From Gemmatimonas sp. (lineage in GTDB: Bacteria > Gemmatimonadota > Gemmatimonadetes > Gemmatimonadales > Gemmatimonadaceae): a DNA stretch of 64,000 bases. A program made the position numbers and the translations under genes. The notes beneath the pieces are model-generated. The model did no database searches and had not been told where the DNA came from. It saw nothing but the letters and a program-made list of their open reading frames with translations. The stretch is taken from contig NZ_JANPLK010000009.1 of NCBI RefSeq assembly GCF_031426495.1, forward strand, positions 1-64,000, read 5' to 3'. Of the stretch, positions 40,504 through 48,944 are shown in pieces (within the stretch, counting starts at the first letter, position 1; every line of letters starts with the position of its first letter).

Positions 40504-41262
40504 TCAGAATTCGATGGACCAGCCGTCGGTCGCGAGGACCGTTGGACCGGTGTAGCACTCCGCCACTTCGCCGAGAATGTTCACGGTTTCCACGGGCGGA
40601 TAGAAATGCGTCAGCACGAGCCGAAACGCGGCCGCGTGCGCGGCGAGCTGTCCGGCCTGTCGCGGGGTCAGGTGCTCGCGAATGGCCATCGTGTCAGGCA
40701 ACGAGCACTCGGCCAACAGCAGGTCGCATCCCGCCGACCACGCCCCGAGCGCCTCGCTCACGCCGGTGTCACCGGTGTACACGAGACGTCGCTCCCCGTC
40801 ACTCACGGAATATGCTACGCTCTCAGCCGTATGTGGTACCGGTTGCGCGCTCAGCGTGACGTGGTCGCCGACTTTCACGATCTCGTCGGGGACGAGTTCA
40901 CGGACGGTGAAAGGGAAGCCGGGGGCCAGCATCCAGGCGCCGTACACGCCCGCCATGCGTTCGATCAAGGCACCGGTCCCCGGCGGTCCGTACAGCGTGA
41001 CGGGGGCACTACGAGGCGGCAGCTGGCCCCAGCGCCAGCCCATGAGCAGCAGAGGCAGGTCGGCGATGTGATCGGCGTGAAAATGCGTGATGGCCACGTG
41101 GCTAATGGCCGACCAGTCGACGCCAAGCGAGGCCATACGGTGGACCGAGCCGCTGCCGCAATCGAGCAGCAGTCGGATGTCGCCCGCTTCCACCAGATGT
41201 GCGGCACTCACGCGTGTCGGGTGCGGCGCGGCCGTGCCGGTGCCGATGGTCGTGAGCTTCAT
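40504..41262 (-). CDS. metallo-beta-lactamase-fold hydrolase (RNase Z-like)
   Basis: 252 residues from MKLTTIGTGTAAPHPTRVSA; the open frame extends 25 codons upstream without coding character. Metal motif THFHADHIADLP (HxHxDH), the GTGTAAP opening typical of the RNase Z/arylsulfatase-type branch, RLVYTGDTGVSEAL with bridging Asp, and LVLTHFYPP with the final His. It lacks the long flexible arm of true tRNase Z, so a phosphodiesterase or other esterase is possible. It lies 25 bp downstream of the FlgD-like protein gene and 9 bp upstream of aroF. Confidence 0.86.
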   Translation of the reverse strand: MKLTTIGTGTAAPHPTRVSAAHLVEAGDIRLLLDCGSGSVHRMASLGVDWSAISHVAITHFHADHIADLPLLLMGWRWGQLPPRSAPVTLYGPPGTGALIERMAGVYGAWMLAPGFPFTVRELVPDEIVKVGDHVTLSAQPVPHTAESVAYSVSDGERRLVYTGDTGVSEALGAWSAGCDLLLAECSLPDTMAIREHLTPRQAGQLAAHAAAFRLVLTHFYPPVETVNILGEVAECYTGPTVLATDGWSIEF

Positions 41263-41287
41263 GCGCGGCGACTCGTCGACGCCACGG

Positions 41288-42346
41288 TCAGCGTCCCTTG
41301 AACAGCATGCGCCGGAACGTCGGCGTGCCGCTGCCACTGCGGAAGCGCGCCACGTACACGCCCGGGGCTACAGTACGCCCGTCGCTGGCCGTACCGTCCC
41401 ACACGAAGCGGCTATCGCAGTTGCTGCCGGCGCCCGGCGCGCCGCGGCCGTATCGGCCGGCGGGAAATTGGATCACGCCATCGAGCCCGGGCACGATGGT
41501 GCGCACCACGTTGCCGCGAAGATCGAGCACATCGAGTGACACCGTGCCGCCAGGTTGACCGAGATCGAACCAGAAGCAGGTGTTGAAGGTCGTGGCCGAC
41601 GGAAAGGGATTGGGGAAGTTCTGATACAGAATGGTGGTGGTCGGCAGCAGCGGATCGACAATCGAAAAGGAGGCGCTGCTCGCCACGCGTACGAAGTCGC
41701 CGTTGGGAAGCGTGGCGCGCACGTTCCAAAAATACGGCGTCTCCGCTTGCAAATTGGTCGCCGCGCGGAACGTGGTATCGCGCAGGCCCGCGGCGGCCTG
41801 TTCGGGACGCCCGCCGTTCGTGATCTCGATGGAATACGTCCACGGGCCAGCGGCAGGTGTGATCCGCGCACTTTGCCACACGAACAGCGGTCGGCGAATA
41901 TCGAAGATGCCACCCGAATTTGGTTTCGGAGCGATCAACGTGAGCCACGTCGGTACGGTTCGCGGACCCGTGATCGGCGACTCCGCGGTCGCGCCCAGCG
42001 CCCCCTGCACACTGGCCCGCCAGTAGACGGTGGCTTCGCTGGGCAGGGCGCGCGTGATCTGCACTGCGATTGTGGTATCGGAGGTCGAGAACGACGAATC
42101 GACCGCCAGTGAACCGACAGCGAAGTCCACGGTCGTGGCGATCTGTACCCGCACGCGTAGCGGGCGCTGATTGGCGAAACCGAGCGCGCGCACGACCAGT
42201 GATGGCGTGAGCGTCGGCAATGCCACCGCCGTCGGACCGTCTACGACCACCGACTGCCCCGACAGCAGCCGGGGCATCGTCACCAACGCGGCGCCGCAGC
42301 ACAGCGCTGCGGCGCTCCACCATCGCCGCTGCGGGCGCGAAATCAC
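41288..42346 (-). CDS. secreted protein with FlgD-like/type-A-like C-terminal domain
   Basis: 352 residues. The signal peptide ends near LLSGQ. Two fibronectin-III-like beta domains (about 30-230; RPLFVWQSARITPAAGPWTY, ETPYFWNVRATLPNGDF) precede a C-terminal module reading LYQNFPNPFPSATTFNTCF, VSLDVLDLRGNVVRTI, FVWDGTASDGRTVAPGVYVA and RRMLFKGR. That module matches FlgD_ig and the type-A sorting domains used by type IX secretion. No T9SS gene is seen here, so whether it directs sorting is unknown. It is coupled to smc by a 4-bp overlap, an odd partner. Confidence 0.78.
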   Translation of the reverse strand: MISRPQRRWWSAAALCCGAALVTMPRLLSGQSVVVDGPTAVALPTLTPSLVVRALGFANQRPLRVRVQIATTVDFAVGSLAVDSSFSTSDTTIAVQITRALPSEATVYWRASVQGALGATAESPITGPRTVPTWLTLIAPKPNSGGIFDIRRPLFVWQSARITPAAGPWTYSIEITNGGRPEQAAAGLRDTTFRAATNLQAETPYFWNVRATLPNGDFVRVASSASFSIVDPLLPTTTILYQNFPNPFPSATTFNTCFWFDLGQPGGTVSLDVLDLRGNVVRTIVPGLDGVIQFPAGRYGRGAPGAGSNCDSRFVWDGTASDGRTVAPGVYVARFRSGSGTPTFRRMLFKGR

Positions 42347-45300
42347 GCCGGCGACGGTTCCGCTGCGGAGTCCTCGTCGGCGGTGCCGTCGACGGCATCA
42401 TCGACCTCGTCGCCGCCGATCTCGCCCGCGATGGCGTCGTCAGGCACGATGGTTTCGTCCACCTGCTGGCCGCCGCGCAGGCGCACGCTCACGATCGACG
42501 ACACGCCCGGCTCCTGCATCGTCACGCCGTACACCGCATCAGCGGCTTCCGACGTCGTGCGCGGGTTGTGCGTGATCACGATGAACTGCGTCCGCGACTT
42601 GAAGTCGTTCAGCATCTTCACGAAACGGCCGATGTTCTGATCGTCGAGCGGCGCGTCCACTTCGTCCATGAGGCAGAAGGGACTCGGCTTGGTGAGGAAG
42701 ATGCCGAACAGCAGCGACAACGCCACGAGGGCGCGCTCACCGCTGGAGAGCAGGTGAATGCGCTGCGTCTTCTTGCCGCGCGGCGACGCATGAATCTCAA
42801 TGTCGCAGTCGAGCGGCGCGTCGGGGTTCTCGAGTCGCAGGTCGCACTCGCCACCACCGAACATGCGCAGGAAGATCTGACGGAAGTTCTCGCGCACCTG
42901 CGAGAAGGTGGCCAGGAACAGCTCACGCGCCGTGCTGTCGATTTCACGAATGGCCTGATGCAGCGACTGCTTGGCGGCCACGAGATCGTTGCGCTGCCCG
43001 GTCAGGAACTCGAGACGACGCTGCTCTTCCTCGTGTTCTTCGATCGCCAACGGGTTGACGGGGCCCAGCTCGTCGAGCGATTCCCGCAACTGCTTGGCTT
43101 CGGTGCGCAGTACATCGGTTTCGAGGTCGAGCTCTTCGAATCCGGCCAGCAAATCCTCGAGCGTGCGACGCCATTCGGTTTCGAGACGCTGACGGATAGC
43201 TTCGCGACGGCCCGACAGCTCGGTGTGTCGCAGCTGCGCCCCGTGCAGCTGCTCACCCAGCGCCGACGCACGGCGGCGGGCTTCATCGAGCATGCGCTCG
43301 GCCTCGTCGAGTGCACCGGTGGCCGCGGCCACGGCCCGCTCGGCATCGGCCAGGCGCGCGTCGGCATCAGCCAGCGTCTTCTGTTCTGTTTCCAGCTCGG
43401 AGCGCCAGCCGTCGAGCTGCTGCGCCAGATTCTGGTCGGCCTCGGAGAGATTCGAGAGCTCGCGCGCCAACGACTCGAGGCGCGCCGCAGCCGTGGAGTC
43501 TTCTTCGTTCAACCGCTTCTCGCGGTCGATGGCGACCGACAAACGCGCCTGCGCCTGGGCCTGCGCCACCTGCCACGTGGCCCGCGCTTCGCGTGCCTGT
43601 TCCTGATCGCGCTCCGCGATCGACATCGCCTCACGTGCCTCGGCGATATCAGCATCGGCCTCACCGGCACGCGCGTGCAGCGCTTCGGCCTGCTGCGCCA
43701 GCTGCTTCGTGCGGGAGTCGAGCTCCTCGAGACGCGAGATGAGACGTTCGGCGAGCGCGCTCGATTGCTGCAGTTCGCGCTCGGCGCGCTCGCGGCGACG
43801 CTCGACTTCCTGCTGCACATCGGCCGCGCGACGCGATTCCTGCTGTGCGCGGTTGGACGTTTCCATCGCGGCCTGCTGCGCACGCTCCGCTTCACCGAGC
43901 GCCAACCGCGCCGCTTCAGCGGCCATCATGCATTCATCACGGCGCGCATCCGCGGCGGCAAGATCCGATTCGAGTCGCGTGATCTCGGCGCGACGCTGCA
44001 GCGGGCCGGGGCCCGTGGCCGTGCCTGGCAGGAACACGGCGCCACGTTCATCGATGAACGCTTCACCGCTATCGATCGCGCGCACCTTGCCGAGCAACGC
44101 GCGCACCCACCGCGACGCGGCACCAGACGACTGTACGCTGCCCGCCAACGCGTCGGCATCGGCACCCAAGTCGGTGACGACATCGAGCGGGAGCAGCAGC
44201 AGCGGCCCCGGCTGCGTATCGGCGTGCCAACGACGCACGGCGGCCGCGGCATCGGCATCGCGCACAACGATCGCGTGCATGGTGGCGCCGAGGTAGCGTT
44301 CCACGAGCTTCGCCGCTTCGCCGTCGGCGGTGAGGAAGTCGGTGAGCGGACCCAGCACCGCCCCGTCGCCGAACCGCTCGCGTTCCTTGAGCAGCTTGGC
44401 CGCCGACGGGGCCAGACCTACGCGTTCACGCTCGAGTGCCGCCAGCGCATTCAAGCGGCCTTCGAGTGCCGTGCGTGACTGCACGGCGCTGGCCAGCGCA
44501 CTGCGTGACTCGGCATCGGCCGTGCGCGCGGTGGCGGCGGCCAAGCGCGCGCCTTCGAGCGCGTGCAGCGCATCCTGCGCATTCGCCTGGGTGATCGACA
44601 CCTGCTCGCGCGCGGCGATCAGTTCGCGTTCGGTCACATCGAGGGCATCGGCCAGCTGCTGACGCTCGATCTCCAGCGCCTCACGACGATTCTGCGTCTC
44701 GAGATGTTCACGCGATGCGCCGTCGCGATCGAGTTCGATGCGGCGGGCCTGGTCGCGGTGTTCGCGCACCTGACGTTCGAGCTGCTCAAGCACGGCGCGC
44801 GACTGCTGTACCGCTTCACGCGTAGTCTGTTCGGCGGCGAGGCGTTCCTGCAGCGCTTCACCCGCGTCAGCCAGTTCCTTCTCGAGCGTGGTCCGATCAC
44901 CCACGGCGCGCTCGCGATCTTCACGCAAACGGCGGCCGAACGCTTCGTTCTCCTTCCGTTCCTCTTCGGCGCGCTGCTTGCGCATGGTCGTGCTGCGCTG
45001 ACGCTCTTCGCTCACGGCGAGTTCGCGCTCGAGCTTCTGCGTCTTGTCGCGCTGCTCGGTAGAGAGACGCGCGAGTTCGAGACGGCTGGCTTCGGCCGCG
45101 GAGCGCGCACCATGGGCCTGCTCACGCAGCATCTCGGCTTGCGTGATGGCTTCTTCGCCACCGGGGACATCCAGCTGCAGCTCTTCGAGACGGCCATCGA
45201 GCGCCGAGAGTTCTTCGCGCCACGCCGCCATCTCTCGGGTGGCCAACGAAATCTCGACCTGGAACCGACGCGACATCAATTCGGCGTGCCGTTCGGCGCG

Positions 45301-45930
45301 ACGACGCTGACGTGCCAGCGAGCGCACCTGACTCTGCACTTCGTTGATCAGGTCATCGAGGCGTGCCAGGTCGACGGTCGTTTCTTCGAGACGGCGTTCG
45401 GCACTGCGGCGCCGATCGCGATACAGGCCGACACCGGCCGCCTCTTCGAACAGCTCGCGGCGCTCGTCGGGGCGGTCGGAGAGCAGGGCATCGATCATCC
45501 TGCTTTCGATGACCACGCCGGAGTCGGCGCCGAGGCCGGTGCCACGCACCAGGTCCTGAATGTCGCGCAAACGGCACGGCGCGCGATTCAGCAGATACTC
45601 GCTCTCTCCCGAGCGCATCAAGCGCCGGGTGATGACGACTTCCTTGAATGGGACCGGGAGTTCGCCTTCGGTGTTGTCGAAGTGCAGTGACACTTCGGCC
45701 ATGTTCACGGCCTTGCGTGCCGACGACCCGTGGAAGATCACGTCCTCCATCTTCGCGCCGCGCATGGCCCGCGCGCGCTGCTCGCCCAGCACCCATCTTA
45801 CGGCATCCGAGACATTCGACTTGCCGCTTCCGTTGGGGCCGACGATGGCCGTCACACCCTTTTCGAACACGAACTCCAAGTGATCGGCAAAGGCCTTGAA
45901 GCCATGGACCTCGAGCTTCGTCAGACGCAC
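42343..45930 (-). CDS. smc: chromosome segregation ATPase SMC
   Basis: 1,195 residues from a GTG that overlaps the preceding stop by one base. Walker A is GPNGSGKSNVSDAVRWVLGE. Long coiled coils follow, with a hinge at about 500-640 (FGDGAVLGPLTDFLTADGE, RAEITRLESDLAA after). The C-terminal signature LSSGERALVALSLLFGIF and Walker B CLMDEVDAPLDDQN complete the ABC-type head. It compacts and segregates the chromosome as a dimer with ScpA and ScpB, which are not encoded here. After the head an unusual acidic tail of about 35 residues (EIGGDEVDDAVDGTADEDSA) extends beyond the standard end. Confidence 0.97.
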   Translation of the reverse strand: MRLTKLEVHGFKAFADHLEFVFEKGVTAIVGPNGSGKSNVSDAVRWVLGEQRARAMRGAKMEDVIFHGSSARKAVNMAEVSLHFDNTEGELPVPFKEVVITRRLMRSGESEYLLNRAPCRLRDIQDLVRGTGLGADSGVVIESRMIDALLSDRPDERRELFEEAAGVGLYRDRRRSAERRLEETTVDLARLDDLINEVQSQVRSLARQRRRAERHAELMSRRFQVEISLATREMAAWREELSALDGRLEELQLDVPGGEEAITQAEMLREQAHGARSAAEASRLELARLSTEQRDKTQKLERELAVSEERQRSTTMRKQRAEEERKENEAFGRRLREDRERAVGDRTTLEKELADAGEALQERLAAEQTTREAVQQSRAVLEQLERQVREHRDQARRIELDRDGASREHLETQNRREALEIERQQLADALDVTERELIAAREQVSITQANAQDALHALEGARLAAATARTADAESRSALASAVQSRTALEGRLNALAALERERVGLAPSAAKLLKERERFGDGAVLGPLTDFLTADGEAAKLVERYLGATMHAIVVRDADAAAAVRRWHADTQPGPLLLLPLDVVTDLGADADALAGSVQSSGAASRWVRALLGKVRAIDSGEAFIDERGAVFLPGTATGPGPLQRRAEITRLESDLAAADARRDECMMAAEAARLALGEAERAQQAAMETSNRAQQESRRAADVQQEVERRRERAERELQQSSALAERLISRLEELDSRTKQLAQQAEALHARAGEADADIAEAREAMSIAERDQEQAREARATWQVAQAQAQARLSVAIDREKRLNEEDSTAAARLESLARELSNLSEADQNLAQQLDGWRSELETEQKTLADADARLADAERAVAAATGALDEAERMLDEARRRASALGEQLHGAQLRHTELSGRREAIRQRLETEWRRTLEDLLAGFEELDLETDVLRTEAKQLRESLDELGPVNPLAIEEHEEEQRRLEFLTGQRNDLVAAKQSLHQAIREIDSTARELFLATFSQVRENFRQIFLRMFGGGECDLRLENPDAPLDCDIEIHASPRGKKTQRIHLLSSGERALVALSLLFGIFLTKPSPFCLMDEVDAPLDDQNIGRFVKMLNDFKSRTQFIVITHNPRTTSEAADAVYGVTMQEPGVSSIVSVRLRGGQQVDETIVPDDAIAGEIGGDEVDDAVDGTADEDSAAEPSPA

Positions 45931-47315
45931 TAGAACGCTCTCCCAGTTCGATAAACCAACACAGGCGCGACGCGCAGGGCGCGCAAAGAATCTGCAAGCG
46001 GGGTCGCTTGCATCGGCGATTCGAACGCGCCGGTATACACAGTCGCGCTGCCATCAGGTTGCAGCAACGCGTACGCGATGATGCCGCGATTCGCCAGCTC
46101 GGCGAGTCGCGTGGGGATCAAAGTCGGTGTGACGCTGCGCGCGAGGCGCAACGCATACGGCACCGACACGATGCTCCCCGATCCCACGATCTTCTGCGTG
46201 CGTAGCTTTGTCAGCAGCGACTCGGCCTGCGCGCGCGTGGACGATGCACCAATCGTGACGCGGAACCACTGTTCGTTGCCTTCCGCCACCGGCGACAGCG
46301 CCACGGCGTCGAGCGCACGCACGCGGGCATCCGGCATCGCGGCGGCGCGCGTATTGGCGGTGGCGAAATACACGGCAAATCGCGACGCGGACGCCGAGTC
46401 GGCGGCATTTTCCACGGTCATCGGCGGACTCGCAGTGCGAAGACTGTCCGGTGTCGGAATGATGGTGCCCGTAGAGTCGCGCAGCAGCGAGTCGCGCTTG
46501 GCGCTGTCGCTGCGCACCGAGGTGTCCATCGGTGTGGGCGGTACGACGACCGCCGTACTGTCGGGTTCACGCTGCTTGCCCGTGATCAGTTCGGCGACTG
46601 GTTCGGGCAGGCGTGCCATGAGCTGTGGCCAGAAGGCGCCCAGTGCTACGGCAATAGCGCCGAGTACGGACACGATCGCGATGAAACGACGGCGTCGGCT
46701 CGACTCGTCTTCGGCGGCGGCAGCGCGTGCGCGCGCCGCGTTCGGACGCGGCGTGGGCGGTAGCGGCTCGGGCTTGGGCGGTGCAGGCGGGGCAATGAGC
46801 GGCACCCCCTGCGGGGTGGGGAACACGGTGTCGCCGACGGGCATCAGCGCGCCGACGTAGGCACACAAGTCGGCGAAGCCGGGTGTGGCCGGGTTGGCGA
46901 CCACCACCAGCAGCGCGCCGACCTGATGAAAGCCCGCCGCCAGGCGGCGCCACCGTTCGTTCGCATACACCGCGTCGTGTGCCACCGCTTCCGTGCCGCT
47001 CGGCATCAGAAACACGTTCTCGGCGCCGGCCATTGGTCGCGCGATCTTGTTGAGCGACACACCGTAGAGGAAGCTGTCCGAAATGCCATGCGGATCATCG
47101 CCGGTCAGCAGCGCTTCAATCGCGGGCGCCTCGCCGATCAAGTCAGCCACGGCCACGCGTCGGCGCAGTCCCTGCGCCCGCGCGACGCCGAGCGCCATCG
47201 AGGTCGCCAGCGACGCATCGGTCGCGGCGATGACCACGGAGCAGATGCCGTCGAGCAGAGGCGCCAAGCGGCGGCCCTCCATCTCCCACGATTCGGTCAG
47301 ACTGAGCGGCGTCAC
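45930..47315 (-). CDS. membrane protein: P-loop-like N-domain without Walker A, plus SPOR-like C-terminus
   Basis: 461 residues. Residues 1-170 resemble the fold of Mrp/CpsD-type ATPases (VVIAATDASLATSMALGVAR, RRVAVADLIGEAPAIEALL, FHQVGALLVVVANPATPG), but the nucleotide-binding Walker A lysine loop is replaced by ATDASLATS. It is probably a non-hydrolysing relative. A proline-rich linker and one transmembrane helix (FIAIVSVLGAIAVALGAFW) lead to a periplasmic part with two SPOR-like repeats (FAVYFATANTRAAAM, WFRVTIGASSTRAQAESLL, TVYTGAFESPMQATPLA). SPOR domains bind denuded peptidoglycan at division sites. The gene overlaps its neighbours upstream (4 bp) and smc downstream (1 bp), suggesting a link with division or segregation. 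Confidence 0.7.
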   Translation of the reverse strand: MTPLSLTESWEMEGRRLAPLLDGICSVVIAATDASLATSMALGVARAQGLRRRVAVADLIGEAPAIEALLTGDDPHGISDSFLYGVSLNKIARPMAGAENVFLMPSGTEAVAHDAVYANERWRRLAAGFHQVGALLVVVANPATPGFADLCAYVGALMPVGDTVFPTPQGVPLIAPPAPPKPEPLPPTPRPNAARARAAAAEDESSRRRRFIAIVSVLGAIAVALGAFWPQLMARLPEPVAELITGKQREPDSTAVVVPPTPMDTSVRSDSAKRDSLLRDSTGTIIPTPDSLRTASPPMTVENAADSASASRFAVYFATANTRAAAMPDARVRALDAVALSPVAEGNEQWFRVTIGASSTRAQAESLLTKLRTQKIVGSGSIVSVPYALRLARSVTPTLIPTRLAELANRGIIAYALLQPDGSATVYTGAFESPMQATPLADSLRALRVAPVLVYRTGRAF

Positions 47316-48838
47316 GGTGCCCCCTCGAAGATCCAGTAACTCTGTCCCGACGCTTTGCCGACGCGCTCGGCGTCGGCGCGCGTTAGGTACGGACCGAGTA
47401 CGACGCGATACAGGGTTTTTCCGGCACGGTCTGACGTCGTGATGCGCGGCGTCTCACCATCCGCGCGAATGCGCGATGCGACCTGACGTGCCTGCTTCTC
47501 GTCGAGTACCGCGGCAAACGACACGGTGAACGCCGACGCCACCGGCGTGTCGGCGCGGCCGATCGCGCCAGCACCACCGCGTGCGCTGTCACGCGCGGGG
47601 TCACGCGCGGGGTCACGCGCCGCCGCGCTGTCGGCGTAGTCCACCGAGTCACGCGGGGCGCTGGTGCGGAACTGTACAGGCTGATCGAGGCCGGCGGCAC
47701 GCGGGCGGAAGCCGTTCCATCGCAGCGTGTACCAGAACTGATTCGCCCCACCGTCTACCGTGCGCATGTCGGCTAACGTCGACGGATGCGCGAACACGAC
47801 GTCCTCGCCGCGCGTGGTGGCGATCGCGCCATCGGGTAACACGAGCGGCAGGTCGCCGCGCCACTCGCTGCGCACCACGCCGATCACGGCATCGCTGCCA
47901 AGACTGATGACATACACCGAGTCGGCCCCGCCACGCGCCAGCAGCACGCGACCCATCGGGTCCATGCGCAGCGCACGCGGTACGCCGGGCAGCGTGATCT
48001 TGCCCTTCACGCCTTCCTCGAAGCGATCCACGACGCGCAGCAGTTCTTCATGCTCGATCGCCACGAACAAGCGGTCACCGCTTGGCGTGGCGGCGATAGC
48101 CGTGACCGGATCACCGATATCGACTTCGAGCGCCTTGGCGAGATCGCGCGTGCGTACGGCGATGACTTCGTCGTTGCCGCCGAAGAAGACGCGATCACCG
48201 ACGGCACCGGCCGTCGCGCCAAGGGACTTGCGCAACGTGGTTTCGTCGCCGCCGATATTGAATGACAAACTGTCGGTGACGTCCTGTCCGGGAGGTCGCA
48301 CACGCCACACGATGGCGCGATCTCCCTTGGCGCCGGCCACGATCAGTGAACCGTCGGCTTGCGCGTAGAGCGCATGCGCGGGAAGCGTGGGAGTGAAGCG
48401 CCAGTCGCCGCCACTCGGTGTGTAGCGCGTGATCTCGCCGTCGGTCGTGAGCGCGTAGATCGCGCCGCCATCGGCCGACGAGGCCACGGCCACGTCATCC
48501 TTTCGCGACGTGGTCACGGTGCCCAAGCGGATGTCGATGCGCACGGGCGCGCCGCTGGTATCGACGGCGGCGAGATAACCGTCTTCCGCACCGAATCCGA
48601 TGATGCGATCGAGCGCCGGAAGCCGGGCACTCGACCGCCACAGTGTGGAATCGAGGTCCGGGTAGCGGGTAGCCGTCATGACACCGCCGTCGCGCGAAAC
48701 GCGCAACACGATCGGGTCCGGACCACCGGGGATACTAGGAGTGGCGTCGGCTCCGGAAGGGCGGGACGAGCGATCGGCACAGCCGCCGGCAACACCGCAC
48801 GCGAGGAGCACGAGCGCCGTCGCTATGAGCGTGCGCAC
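47312..48838 (-). CDS. beta-propeller lipoprotein with C-terminal SPOR domain
   Basis: 508 residues. The signal peptide and lipobox VAGGC (Cys about 20) indicate lipidation. Residues about 40-380 show propeller-like repeats (IIGFGAEDGYLAAVD, VAVASSADGGAIYALT, VTAIAATPSGDRLFVAIE, DSVYVISLGSDAVIGVV). A short tandem RDPARDPARDSARG linker follows. The C-terminal SPOR domain spans about 430-505 (FTVSFAAVLDEKQARQVASR, YRVVLGPYLTRADAERVG) and should bind peptidoglycan. It heads the run of overlapping minus-strand genes through smc to lolA. The division-site role is inferred from the domain only. Confidence 0.78.
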   Translation of the reverse strand: MRTLIATALVLLACGVAGGCADRSSRPSGADATPSIPGGPDPIVLRVSRDGGVMTATRYPDLDSTLWRSSARLPALDRIIGFGAEDGYLAAVDTSGAPVRIDIRLGTVTTSRKDDVAVASSADGGAIYALTTDGEITRYTPSGGDWRFTPTLPAHALYAQADGSLIVAGAKGDRAIVWRVRPPGQDVTDSLSFNIGGDETTLRKSLGATAGAVGDRVFFGGNDEVIAVRTRDLAKALEVDIGDPVTAIAATPSGDRLFVAIEHEELLRVVDRFEEGVKGKITLPGVPRALRMDPMGRVLLARGGADSVYVISLGSDAVIGVVRSEWRGDLPLVLPDGAIATTRGEDVVFAHPSTLADMRTVDGGANQFWYTLRWNGFRPRAAGLDQPVQFRTSAPRDSVDYADSAAARDPARDPARDSARGGAGAIGRADTPVASAFTVSFAAVLDEKQARQVASRIRADGETPRITTSDRAGKTLYRVVLGPYLTRADAERVGKASGQSYWIFEGAP

Positions 48839-48944
48839 GGGCGAAAAGTACCTGTCAGAGGCAGGAGCAGGGAGGGGGGACGGCAGGGGAAATCCCCTAT
48901 CGTCCCCCCTTGTTCTCAGCCCCCAACCCGACGGGGGCGGTGGC

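Noticed and set aside
42220..44478. 752-codon open frame on the plus strand
   Set aside because: Antisense shadow of smc. The smc product has all ABC-ATPase motifs, while this frame has none.
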